Made by a program: the position numbers and the translations under genes. Under the pieces are notes generated by a model. That model was not told where the DNA came from. It made no database searches and saw only the letters and a program-made list of their open reading frames with translations. From an uncultured Acidobacteriota bacterium (GTDB lineage Bacteria; Acidobacteriota; Blastocatellia; Pyrinomonadales; Pyrinomonadaceae), in the NCBI GenBank assembly GCA_937859595.1, contig CALMAH010000017.1:28988-92987 (forward strand): DNA of 64,000 bases, in the 5' to 3' direction. Positions 44,250 through 53,194 of the stretch are shown here, one piece after another (within the stretch, counting starts at the first letter, position 1; every line of letters begins with the position of its first letter).

Positions 44250-44433
44250 ACGGACAGCGTTCCGAGTCCGATATGCCCCACCAAACTTCGATCACCAGAT
44301 TCGTAAGAACGGGTCCAGAGCGTGCGGAAGGAACGTCCGTACCATATATCAAACTTGGCCGGTTAGCCGGCCTCGCGATAATGAGCGAGTCGGGCTCATT
44401 ACGGGACTTGAGTTATTGACTCAGGAGCGCTTC

Positions 44434-45198
44434 TTATGGTCTAGTCCCTGAACCATCGTCGTCCGGCGTGGTCGAGCGATGAAGTGTATGCCATCGGCCT
44501 TGGTCGATCTCGACGAAATAGTTGGAACCGAGGAACAGATCGTTATGCACTGGATTTGCATAGATAACGAGTATTTCACGCGGCGTTCTACGAAGAGAAT
44601 CTTCTATATTCTCAATAACACGGCCGAACAACTCTCTGCTAAAGGGATTGAAAAGATACAGCACCAATGGGGCAACCGGCAATTCGAAAGCGGCCGCATC
44701 CTCGCAAACTGATTCGAGATCGTTACATGCGCGGCTTTTTCGTTTCGTAAACGAACGGATATTGCTATCAGCTATGGCGTGTAGTTCCGGAGAGAATTCA
44801 ACTCCAATAATTTTCTTGAATGGTCTTTCGGAAGCCAGCAAAAGGGCCCTTCCCATGCCAGAACCGAAATCAATAAACTGAAAATCCTCAAACCTGATGT
44901 CCAGAGTTGCCATCATTTGTCGAAAATAGTTTGGCTCCGTTCCTGCATAATGGCCGCCGCGAGACTTATTCGGGTTCTCAAAGTCAAGATCCTCCAACCT
45001 TACCTGCGGCATAGTTTTTACGCCATGATAAAGATCGAACAAGTGCCCTTTTAGGTCAAAGATCGGCCCATTAAGGCGTCCATATATCCATGAGTTTCTT
45101 ATTTTTTCACGTAATCCAGTCGGCATACTGATCAAATATTCCATTAAATTAGTGGTCACATCTAAAGAACCGAAGTCACGGTCTTCCTGGAGGCCCAT
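44434..45198 (-). CDS. Class I SAM-dependent methyltransferase
   Basis: The 254-residue protein starts at ATG 45198. The SAM-binding motif I is FQFIDFGSGMGRALLLAS, followed by KKIIGVEFSPELHAIA with the acidic residue that binds the ribose, and a later LVLYLFNPFSRELF. The N-terminal 90 residues contain PNKSRGGHYAGTEPNYFRQM, typical of a group of uncharacterised methyltransferases in polysaccharide loci. The substrate is unknown. The start is uncertain (an in-frame TTG at 45222 exists). Base composition looks lower in GC than its neighbours. Confidence 0.78.
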   Translation of the reverse strand: MGLQEDRDFGSLDVTTNLMEYLISMPTGLREKIRNSWIYGRLNGPIFDLKGHLFDLYHGVKTMPQVRLEDLDFENPNKSRGGHYAGTEPNYFRQMMATLDIRFEDFQFIDFGSGMGRALLLASERPFKKIIGVEFSPELHAIADSNIRSFTKRKSRACNDLESVCEDAAAFELPVAPLVLYLFNPFSRELFGRVIENIEDSLRRTPREILVIYANPVHNDLFLGSNYFVEIDQGRWHTLHRSTTPDDDGSGTRP

Positions 45199-45402
45199 CC
45201 CGGAGTCACGCCTCTGTGACAATCTAATTTAGAGTGTCAATCATTTATTGTAACCAGAACGGGTCATTGCGGAGGGCCCCGTACTTCTCGATCTAGAAAT
45301 TACTAATAGGAGTGCGTATCCATGATTGTCTTTCAAGGTCAGTTTCGAAGCAAGTATTTGATATGTTTCAATGATCAGTCAGCTCATGACCGCCGATCCA
45401 TC

Positions 45403-46470
45403 TTACGAGTCCGCGCCATGTCGCCTGACGTTTATTGGCTTGGGACCGATCTTGAGTATTCGCTTCATCTTCTGCCTTACCGAATATGGTATCGCACGAT
45501 AGGCCTTTCCCAGACGATCAGAAAGCCGATTTTTCAGCCGCACCGTCTTTAATCGCGAAAGATCTGTCTCGTACATAAAACAGGAAACAACTTCGCCGCC
45601 AAATCTCTGCAGAAAGGTATGCGAGCCGCCCATGCTGAAATACGTGAAATTTTCTTTGCAGGCCCATTCGATCGCCCTCCACATCAAGAGGTCGTTTGGC
45701 CGAAGAGCAAGGAATTCCGGCATTGAGTTGTTGCCCGCATATTCGACCACCCCTCCCCTTGAGAACCGAAAGTAACTTGCCGCCACAACCTTACCGTCAT
45801 GCTTTGCGATCAGTATCTTTCGGTGGTCGCGAAGGTTCCAGGCCTTTCTGAGCCATTCACGGGGGGTCGGGGGCGTAGATTTAGTATCGCACCAGCGCAA
45901 GTGGATGGGATAAAGCTGTTCAAACTCATCTTCGGTCTCAAGCTCCTTTATCTCAAGCATTCCCTTTTTGATCGATTTACGAAGGTTATTTCTACGGGAA
46001 GCGGCAAACCCCGCAAAAAGACCTTCGGCACTAAGTGCAAGATCAAGAACAACGGTCTTCTCTTCACCCTCAGCTCGGGTTTCCGTATAACCGTGTTTCA
46101 CAAGATCTGGTATTTGTCCCCATGAAAATAGCCTTATCGACGATTCGTTTTGTGTTCGTGCAGTGCGGAGTCCTTCAGCCAATACCGCAGCGAGCGCGAC
46201 CGGCTCTGTCTCCGGGCACATTGCTACCTGGGGCCGAACAAACATACCGCATTCAAGCCGCCTATGGTTTCGGACACCGGTTGCGACAGCTCTGACCCTT
46301 TCTTCCGAGTCGTACACCAATACTGCAAATGGATCTCTCGCTTCCCAGAAAGGTTCAAGGAAGAATGCCGGGCTGACGTAATGACACGCCATCGGACAGG
46401 CGGAGAGAAACTCGTTCCACCCGCCCAACGCATCCGTATTTGGATATTCTCTTAAGACCTTGAAAAACAT
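45403..46470 (-). CDS. FemAB/BioF2-like GNAT acyltransferase
   Basis: The 355-residue protein has the double-GNAT layout of FemAB-type and 'BioF2-like' acetyltransferases. The N-terminal part contains WNEFLSACPMACHYVSPAF, the middle has SRRNNLRKSIKKG, and the C-terminal part has ILIAKHDGKVVAASYFRF, NDLLMWRAIEWACKENFTYF and FLQRFGGE. In exosortase and polysaccharide loci such proteins are thought to transfer aminoacyl or acyl groups to sugars. The C-terminal 40 residues are Lys/Arg-rich. algD lies 84 bases upstream in the same direction. Confidence 0.8.
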   Translation of the reverse strand: MFFKVLREYPNTDALGGWNEFLSACPMACHYVSPAFFLEPFWEARDPFAVLVYDSEERVRAVATGVRNHRRLECGMFVRPQVAMCPETEPVALAAVLAEGLRTARTQNESSIRLFSWGQIPDLVKHGYTETRAEGEEKTVVLDLALSAEGLFAGFAASRRNNLRKSIKKGMLEIKELETEDEFEQLYPIHLRWCDTKSTPPTPREWLRKAWNLRDHRKILIAKHDGKVVAASYFRFSRGGVVEYAGNNSMPEFLALRPNDLLMWRAIEWACKENFTYFSMGGSHTFLQRFGGEVVSCFMYETDLSRLKTVRLKNRLSDRLGKAYRAIPYSVRQKMKRILKIGPKPINVRRHGADS

Positions 46471-46554
46471 AGAAAAGCTTACTGATCCCTATACCCATCA
46501 ACACCCTAGTGAGGCCCGGGTGTCAATTCCCGTTCGTTTGCCGGGACAGATCGA

Positions 46555-47868
46555 CTACCAGCAGATCCCCTGATAAAGCTCATCTGACCGGCGGCCGCCG
46601 AACATCCGGACTAGGTCGATCACGACCCTGTCCGGCCCGATCGTGGTCTCCAATGTTTTAAATTCGTCAGCTTTGTTGCCTATAACTATCACATCTGAGC
46701 TTTCGACCACTTCGTCTATGCTTTCCGCCATTAGGCGAGCGATGTGGGGTATCTCCTGCTCTATATACTGCTTATTGGCGCCGACCAGCCGGGCGAGCGA
46801 GACCTCGCGGTCATAGAGCCTTACGTCGTAGCCCTTGCCTATCATCCGTTCAATGACGGTTACGACCGGCGATTCGCGAAGGTCGTCCGTACCGGCCTTA
46901 AAGGCAAAGCCCAGAAAGCCGATACGCTTTTTTCCAGTTCGCACGATCATCTGCACGGCACGTTCTATCTGCAGCAGATTGCTCTCGAGCGTGGCTTCCA
47001 GCACCGGCACCGGAACATCCAGCTGCCGTGCCCTGTAAGCGAGCGCCCTGAGGTCTTTTGGCAGGCAGGAGCCCCCAAAGGCGAATCCCGGTTTTAGATA
47101 ATATGGCGAAAGATTTAGCTTGGTGTCCTTAACAAAGACGTCCATCACCTCGTGGCTGTCTATGTCTGATTCCTTGCATATATTCCCTATCTCGTTGGCA
47201 AAGGCGACCTTTAGCCCGTGAAAGCAGTTGCAGGCGTATTTTACCATTTCGGCGGCCTTGACCGAGGTAACGTAGAGTGGGGCCTCGACTTTGGAATAAA
47301 GCTGTTTCAAACGGTCACCGGCCTCGGGGGTGTCCGCACCGATCAGCGTAAATGGCGGTGCGTAAAAATCCTTTATCGAGGTTCCCTCCCGGAGGAATTC
47401 GGGGTTTACTGAGAGGTCAAAGTCCTGGACGGCCTTCTTGCCTGATGTTCGCTCGAGTGCGGGGCGGACAATCCCCTCGATGGTGCCGGGGAGCATAGTG
47501 CTCCGCATAACTACTATATGTCGCTCCGGCTTTTCGGCAAGCACAGCACCTATCTCTTCGCTGACCCGTTCGACATAGTCAAGCCTTAGTGAACCGTTTT
47601 CGTTCGAGGGCGTCCCGACGCAGACGAGCGAGATATCCGTGGCCAAAACAGCCTCCCGGGCGTCCGTGGTCGCACGCAGGTGTCCACTTTCAACCATCCG
47701 GCGGGTCATCTCCGCGATACCTTCTTCTATTATTGGCGGCCTGCCTTCATTGATAAGCGAGACCTTTGTCTCGCTGACGTCAACTCCGACGACCTCGTGG
47801 CCGTCGTCCGCAAAACACGCCGCCGAAACGGCACCCACATACCCAAGTCCAAAAACGCTTATTCTCAT
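46555..47868 (-). CDS. algD: GDP-mannose 6-dehydrogenase (AlgD-like)
   Basis: The 437-residue NAD-dependent enzyme oxidises GDP-mannose to GDP-mannuronic acid. It closely tracks Pseudomonas AlgD: N-terminal MRISVFGLGYVGAVSAACFA, SVNPEFLREGTSIKDF, FANEIGNICK, the catalytic loop PGFAFGGSCLPKDLRA with Cys268 at the same position as AlgD Cys268, FKAGTDDLRESPVV, and even the C-terminus EGICW-like QGICW. UDP-glucose dehydrogenase is a related alternative but fits less well. It predicts a mannuronate-type residue in the product of this locus. Confidence 0.9.
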   Translation of the reverse strand: MRISVFGLGYVGAVSAACFADDGHEVVGVDVSETKVSLINEGRPPIIEEGIAEMTRRMVESGHLRATTDAREAVLATDISLVCVGTPSNENGSLRLDYVERVSEEIGAVLAEKPERHIVVMRSTMLPGTIEGIVRPALERTSGKKAVQDFDLSVNPEFLREGTSIKDFYAPPFTLIGADTPEAGDRLKQLYSKVEAPLYVTSVKAAEMVKYACNCFHGLKVAFANEIGNICKESDIDSHEVMDVFVKDTKLNLSPYYLKPGFAFGGSCLPKDLRALAYRARQLDVPVPVLEATLESNLLQIERAVQMIVRTGKKRIGFLGFAFKAGTDDLRESPVVTVIERMIGKGYDVRLYDREVSLARLVGANKQYIEQEIPHIARLMAESIDEVVESSDVIVIGNKADEFKTLETTIGPDRVVIDLVRMFGGRRSDELYQGICW

Positions 47869-48130
47869 TTATTCCTTACCGAACCAATTGAAAAAAAAAC
47901 ACCGGAGCCCCGCGGGAAAGCGTTCGCGGCACGAAATGGTATCTCACCACATATATGCACAATCGGGCAAGGTTTCTATACATATTAGAGATAAAGAGTG
48001 TCCGAAACCTTAGACGGTAACCCGTTCGGCGTGGGGACGGTGGCTGGCCTTCAAGGTGATGGGCAGCAAAGCGGAGTGGGGGGCGGCAACGGCCAAGACC
48101 GACGAATATCCTCGTGCCCCGCTACACACG

Positions 48131-49681
48131 CTAACGTTCGTTTTCCGACCGGAGCTTTTGCTCAAGCCTGCCGCCTCGCCTTGTAAAGATCTCAAAGGCG
48201 TCTCCAACAGTCGCGATAGCGGTGGGGTCGAAATCGGCCATGACCCAGTGAGAAACGGGCCGCCTGTTTGTTTGCCAAACAAGGATCTCGGGCCTTTCGC
48301 GGGCAAGATCCTCGGCGACCCGGAGTTTCAACCGCTCGGCCATCGGGCCGCCCGCCAAATGCCGCTCAAAAACGACCGCGGCGGGAGGGCGGCGCTCAGC
48401 CAGAAGATATAGGTTCGGTATATCTCCCCAGACGAAGAACGTTTCACCGGGTTCCAGCAGAAAATTGACCCTTTCGGCCACCTCCTCGCCCAAAAGCATA
48501 GGCCGGTCTGTTGAGGCTTTCCAGTCTTCTGCAAGAATTGCCTGGTATGAAGGCACGTTGACCCATATCGCGAGACCAAGGGCGAACACGCCGGCGACGT
48601 AGGCCGTGCCCCGGACGAGCGCTTTTTCGGAGCGGGCGAGAAAACCAAGGGCCCATGCCGTCGCGATGACGATCGGCGGAAACCACAATTGGTAGTAATG
48701 GGTATAAAACTGGCCGGGAAGTGCGATGGCGACCCACGACGAGACGGCAAGGGCCAAGATCAGCAGAGCCTTCCGCAGGTCGTAGAAAAAGGTAACGGCT
48801 ATGCCGGCCGCCATCAGCAGAGGGAGCGGCCCCAAGAAGTCTATGAACAGCTCGCCGCGGCCGTTTACGAGAGCCAGTATGTTGGAAATAACATCCCCGG
48901 AGTAATATCCGTTATAGGAAAAGACGCTGGCGACAAAAACATCAAGCCGGCCCGAAGCGGCAAAATAAGCGACCACGGCAAACCATGCGAGCGCACCTAC
49001 CGCAGCCATCATTGCGCAATCGGCCAGCAGGTGCCTTGCGCGTACACCCCCATAGAGGCCGGCAACGATATATGCAAGCGCCAGAAAAGCGGCGCTTGCC
49101 AGGAGCACCGGCTTAAATAGAGTCCCGATGGCGAAACAAAGCCCCGCGGCAAATGCGGCCCGGGTCCCGATCCTCGGGCCCGGACGCCAAATTAACGCCG
49201 CCATTGCCCAAATAAGACAGGCATTGAGAAACATATCGGCGTTTGGGTCGCGCCCCTCCAAAAACAGGTTGCCGGAGAGCACCGCCCAGAATGCCGCCGC
49301 AATTACCGCCGCCGATCTCTGTCCCGGGCCGAGTCCGCCCGCAAAAAATATGCCGAGCAGAGATATAAGCGTAACAACAACGTTTAGCCCGAAGAACGCT
49401 CGTTCGGAGGTTCCAAACATTGAGACCATCGCCCCATACACAACAAAGATCGCCGGCGGCTTGTGGTCCCAGACGTCCTCGTAGAGGGCCTTGCCGTCCA
49501 AGAGTTCGCGGCTGATAAGTGCATAGGCCGCCGGGTCGCGGCCGAGCGGCGGCACCGGAAGGAGCGTACGCTCTGCAATGATGATCAGAGAAAAAAGTAA
49601 CAGCAGGGATACCGTAAGGCGAGTGAAGAGCGGCGTTGCCGCCGGAAGACCGTGACCCGATGAAGTAGAGTCCGAGTTCAT
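48131..49681 (-). CDS. GT39-like membrane glycosyltransferase family protein
   Basis: The 516-residue protein has about ten membrane helices and the GT-C-type first loop GRDPAAYALISRELLDG followed by YEDVWDHKPPAIFV. A second loop EGRDPNADMFLNACLIW carries further acidic residues. The C-terminal soluble part has ETFFVWGDIPNLYLLAERRP. It has the same layout as the gene at 35065 and is probably a distant paralogue. It likely uses a polyprenyl-phosphate sugar donor. About 260 gene-free bases lie between it and algD, with no feature I can support. Confidence 0.75.
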   Translation of the reverse strand: MNSDSTSSGHGLPAATPLFTRLTVSLLLLFSLIIIAERTLLPVPPLGRDPAAYALISRELLDGKALYEDVWDHKPPAIFVVYGAMVSMFGTSERAFFGLNVVVTLISLLGIFFAGGLGPGQRSAAVIAAAFWAVLSGNLFLEGRDPNADMFLNACLIWAMAALIWRPGPRIGTRAAFAAGLCFAIGTLFKPVLLASAAFLALAYIVAGLYGGVRARHLLADCAMMAAVGALAWFAVVAYFAASGRLDVFVASVFSYNGYYSGDVISNILALVNGRGELFIDFLGPLPLLMAAGIAVTFFYDLRKALLILALAVSSWVAIALPGQFYTHYYQLWFPPIVIATAWALGFLARSEKALVRGTAYVAGVFALGLAIWVNVPSYQAILAEDWKASTDRPMLLGEEVAERVNFLLEPGETFFVWGDIPNLYLLAERRPPAAVVFERHLAGGPMAERLKLRVAEDLARERPEILVWQTNRRPVSHWVMADFDPTAIATVGDAFEIFTRRGGRLEQKLRSENER

Positions 49682-50153
49682 AATGTCAGACAGATAGAAA
49701 GCCTATATTCGTCCATTGATATCAGTAAGGCGATAAAGTTTCCAATAAAAGTGTGGAAATGTAAAGCAGATAATGCGCCCAATCCCGTATATTGCCTCTG
49801 AACGAAATACCGGTCATTTGAACGCAAGATGCAGGCCTTTGAAGCCCGGCCGGAGGTGTCGGGTAAAGGTCGCACGAATGTTATTCGAGATCGATCCGCA
49901 GGGTTCAAAAGTCCCCAATACTCCTGCCGGTTTCGAGGCGGACTCCTAAAGGCACGCATCTTTGCAGAAACGGTCATCGCCGAAGAGCATCGAACCCCGC
50001 TTTCGATCTGTAGTATCAGGCGTTTGAGCTACGTTGGGAATAATAAAACGCTACTTCTGACGGCAGCAAATTCAGCCTTGGACACGCGGGTCCTAAGGCA
50101 GCTGATTACAATGCGTGTGCCCAACGTACAAAACCGACGACGGATCGTTAGCA
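49682..50153. other. Gene-free gap upstream of the GT39-like gene
   Basis: These 472 bases separate two minus-strand membrane protein genes. Open frames exist on both strands (for example 49829-50212 plus) but their translations are Arg/Ser-rich, lack any family pattern and have no good ribosome site. A minus-strand promoter for the gene at 49681 is expected here. Loss of a former gene is possible but cannot be shown. Confidence 0.35.
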
Positions 50154-51845
50154 TTAATCATGCAATGCACCATAGTACTCGCGCGCGAAAGGCGTCAGAA
50201 AAGATCTGTTGACGCCATTATCATTGATCATCACCCATTCGCCACCCTGATCAAGGAGACAGTTAACGTCGAGATGTTCAGAAAAAGCGGGAACATCTCG
50301 CCACCTAACATGGCGGTCAAAACCTTCGACCCAGTTCCATTCCGCTTCCGGGTTCTCGCGAAAAGCACTAACTGATACGAACACTCGCTGATCGTTGTCC
50401 CACGCCTGAAGTGCGCGAAAGGCAAACTCCTCTTTCCATTTTCGTGTTTGGGAAGTGCCCGGGGTCAACAGCGAAAGGTACTTTCGATTACCGTTGAAGT
50501 TGAGATCATGAAAGGGAAAACTCCTCGTAAAATTTATGAGGGGATCGGTCCAAACCGCTGTAAAAACCTGATCACCATCGGTCGTTATTGAGCTTAAGAT
50601 CTCACTTCGCATAAGCACCTTTTCGGATATCCATACGTGCGGTGCGTTTGTCAAAATGAAGAGGTTAATGGGCACTAACAAAGTAATTGAGCAAGCCAAC
50701 AGAAGTTTCAACGGCCAATAGTGTTTAACGGACATCGCCAGTCCGAGGGCGAGAAAAACACCTGGGACGACGGGAAGATATCGTTCGACTGCCGCTCCGT
50801 CGAACGTGGCAGCAAATGCGGCAAGCGGGAGTATTGAAAATGCAAGAAACACAATAAAACGTCCGCGAAAGACCGAAGCTGTCAGAAGCCGTAGGGCACA
50901 AATACCACTAAGATAGAAGATCAAAAGATTTACGAATGTCAGATTCACGAGGTTCCATACCGAAAAATGATAGTCGGGGTCACTAAGAAGAAATCGCTTA
51001 AATTGGGCTCCTCCTTTGCCCATATATGCGAAAGTCTGAGGTAACCCATAAACTACACGCGATATTCCGCTAGTCTCAATCCCATGAGACGAGTAGATTT
51101 TCCAATCAACTATCTGTTCTAGACTTCTAAGATCGAGAATCAAAATGGCCGCACCAAACATCAGGCAGACTACACCGGCAAATGATGCCAGTGTTGCTGT
51201 GGAGCGGAGCAGGTTTCGCCGGCTAAAGCCAAAAAGGATGGGAGCAGCGAAGATCACTGCAGGGATAGCCCAGACAAAGGCTATCCAGAAGCCGGCTGAA
51301 AGGGCAAGGGCCAAGCCAGCAAATAGAGACAAGGTATAAGGCCGTCCGGGCGCACGCCTTATAGCTAACGCGATGCCCAACATAAAAAAGAAAAGAGCCC
51401 TAACATAGGATGTACCCGTCTGGGTGAAATTCAAAAAGGCGTGAGACGAGACGAATGCCGCGACGATGAAAACGTTTACTAGGTCACGTATCCCGAGACG
51501 GCGGAGGATATATGCCATCAAAAGAGTGGAACCAAACCCGGCGGCAAGGTTGAACCACTGGAAGACCTTAAATATCTGATATCGCCAAAGGTAGGGGTCG
51601 GACAGGTCGAAAACGGTGGACTATACCAGCCACATTAGCGGCCGCCAGAGCAGATGGCCAAACTCCCAGAAAGTGTAGTATTTCCCCCTTTGATAGTCCG
51701 TGACCGAATCGACATAGTCCGCGGCATCAGCCCAAAAATACGGCGTGGTGAAATATACCGAAGCAATATAGACCAATGCGGCCAAAAGATAAATATAGAT
51801 CTGGAGGCCTGCGGAGGATCCAAGGAGCTGTCTGAAAGGGTTCAT
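50154..51845 (-). pseudogene. Polytopic membrane protein (GT-C-like) interrupted by an in-frame amber codon
   Basis: Translation from ATG 51845 gives 74 residues (FWADAADYVDSVTDYQRGKYY, then FWEFGHLLWRPLMWLV) and meets TAG at 51623-51621. The same frame continues without a shift (STVFDLSDPYLWRYQIF, then FNLAAGFGSTLLMAYI) to a stop at 50154. It totals 563 positions with about ten membrane helices and a soluble tail. The N-terminal acidic loop (WADAADYVDS) looks like the GT-C first loop, so the two parts belong together. A restart at TTG 51521 would lack the loop. It may be a recent nonsense mutation, a sequencing error or amber read-through. Confidence 0.75.
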
Positions 51846-51941
51846 CTAAAGCGTATCCCATGCGCTGCGGCCGCAACTCTTTCGAGCAGGCACCGGTGTT
51901 AACGATTTAGGTTTCCGGCCGATCGAAAAGCAATGTCAGTT

Positions 51942-53174
51942 CTAAGATCGCCTTCCTTTGCGACCCGGGCCAGCTGCGGTTTGCTCGCATATCTCCGAAA
52001 ACCTATCGGCTACTCGGGCCCAGCCAAATTCATTCCTAACCCGGGCGGCACCGCTTTTTCCCAGGGTCTTTGCATCATCGCGGTCACGAAGCAGCCGGAC
52101 GATCGCTTCGGCAAAGTCTGCTGGACTGTCGCGGAGCAGGATCTCATCACCATCGGAGAGCGGAAGCCCCTCGGCCCCGACCGTCGTCGAGACCACCGGC
52201 AGCCCCATAGACATCGCCTCATATATCTTTAGCCTCGTCCCGCCGCCTATCCTTATCGGGACCGCATAGACGGCCGCATCGCTCATATATGGCCTTACGT
52301 CCGGCACACGGCCCGTCACGGTTATTCGCGGGTCTCGCTCGGCTGCCGCCAGTATCTCGGGAAAAGGGTCGCGTCCAACGACCGTGAGCGATGCCTCCGG
52401 CACCGTACGCCTCACCAACGGCAGCACCTCGCGGACAAACCAGAGTATCGCGTCGTGGTTCGGCAGCCAATCCATTGATCCCGTGAAAACTAAATTGGCG
52501 TTGCCGGGTGCGAAGCCATTTCGTTCGGCAAAATACTCCGTATCCACACCTGTAGGAATGTCAAACACATGTTTGACCTCATATTCACTACGAAAATGTT
52601 CCGCATCCTCGCGCGAAACGGCAACTACGGCATCAAACCGCCGGCAGGCTTCCTTCTCGTAACGAACCGTTCTCTGCCATTGTCTCGCAAAATAAGCCTT
52701 CTTAATGGGATCCTGTGCTACCTCAGCATGCCGTTTCCAGATCATCGCTTCTACATTATGCTGGAATAGCAGCGCAGGGCAGCCCCCCGTCTCGGGCATA
52801 TTGATCGAGGGCTGCAGAAAATCGCAGACTAGGATGTCGTATCGACCGGAGCCTGCCTCCTCTCTGATCCTCCGGGCCATCTCGGCCGAGCGGTATTTCG
52901 CCATAAAGTAGGGAAGCGGGGAGACGAGGTTTGCGGCAAGCTCGGCGTAGAACCGCGGGCCAAACTTGGGGGCCGTCCGGTGTGGTATCGCTATTACCTC
53001 GGTCGAGTATTCTTCGGCTTTCTCAAGCGCGTCCGGGTCTGCGGTGCCGTCGTCTAGGGTAAGATAGGTGACGTTGTGTTGTTTCCTGATCTCCCGGAGC
53101 ATCTGATACGTGCGTATCTTTCCGCCCTTATCGACCGGGTGCAGGAGTTCGGTTTTTAGCCAAAGAATATTCAC
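51942..53174 (-). CDS. Family 4 glycosyltransferase
   Basis: The 410-residue retaining glycosyltransferase (GT-B fold) starts at GTG 53174. The N-terminal domain begins with ILWLKTELLHPVDKGGKIRT and contains ALLFQHNVEAMIWKRHAEVA. The C-terminal donor domain has NLVFTGSMDWLPNHDAILWF, LTVVGRDPFPEIL and the EX7E-type region GGGTRLKIYEAMSMGLPVVS. This resembles the sugar transferases of exosortase-associated loci. It lies 20 bases downstream of an asparagine synthase gene and is probably co-transcribed with it. Confidence 0.9.
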   Translation of the reverse strand: MNILWLKTELLHPVDKGGKIRTYQMLREIRKQHNVTYLTLDDGTADPDALEKAEEYSTEVIAIPHRTAPKFGPRFYAELAANLVSPLPYFMAKYRSAEMARRIREEAGSGRYDILVCDFLQPSINMPETGGCPALLFQHNVEAMIWKRHAEVAQDPIKKAYFARQWQRTVRYEKEACRRFDAVVAVSREDAEHFRSEYEVKHVFDIPTGVDTEYFAERNGFAPGNANLVFTGSMDWLPNHDAILWFVREVLPLVRRTVPEASLTVVGRDPFPEILAAAERDPRITVTGRVPDVRPYMSDAAVYAVPIRIGGGTRLKIYEAMSMGLPVVSTTVGAEGLPLSDGDEILLRDSPADFAEAIVRLLRDRDDAKTLGKSGAARVRNEFGWARVADRFSEICEQTAAGPGRKGRRS

Positions 53175-53194
53175 GTTTCTCGGTCGTTCGTGCC

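Noticed and set aside
49829..50212. Plus-strand open frame of 127 codons in a gap
   Set aside because: It has Arg/Ser-rich composition, no family pattern and no ribosome site, and it overlaps the end of the minus-strand membrane protein gene.
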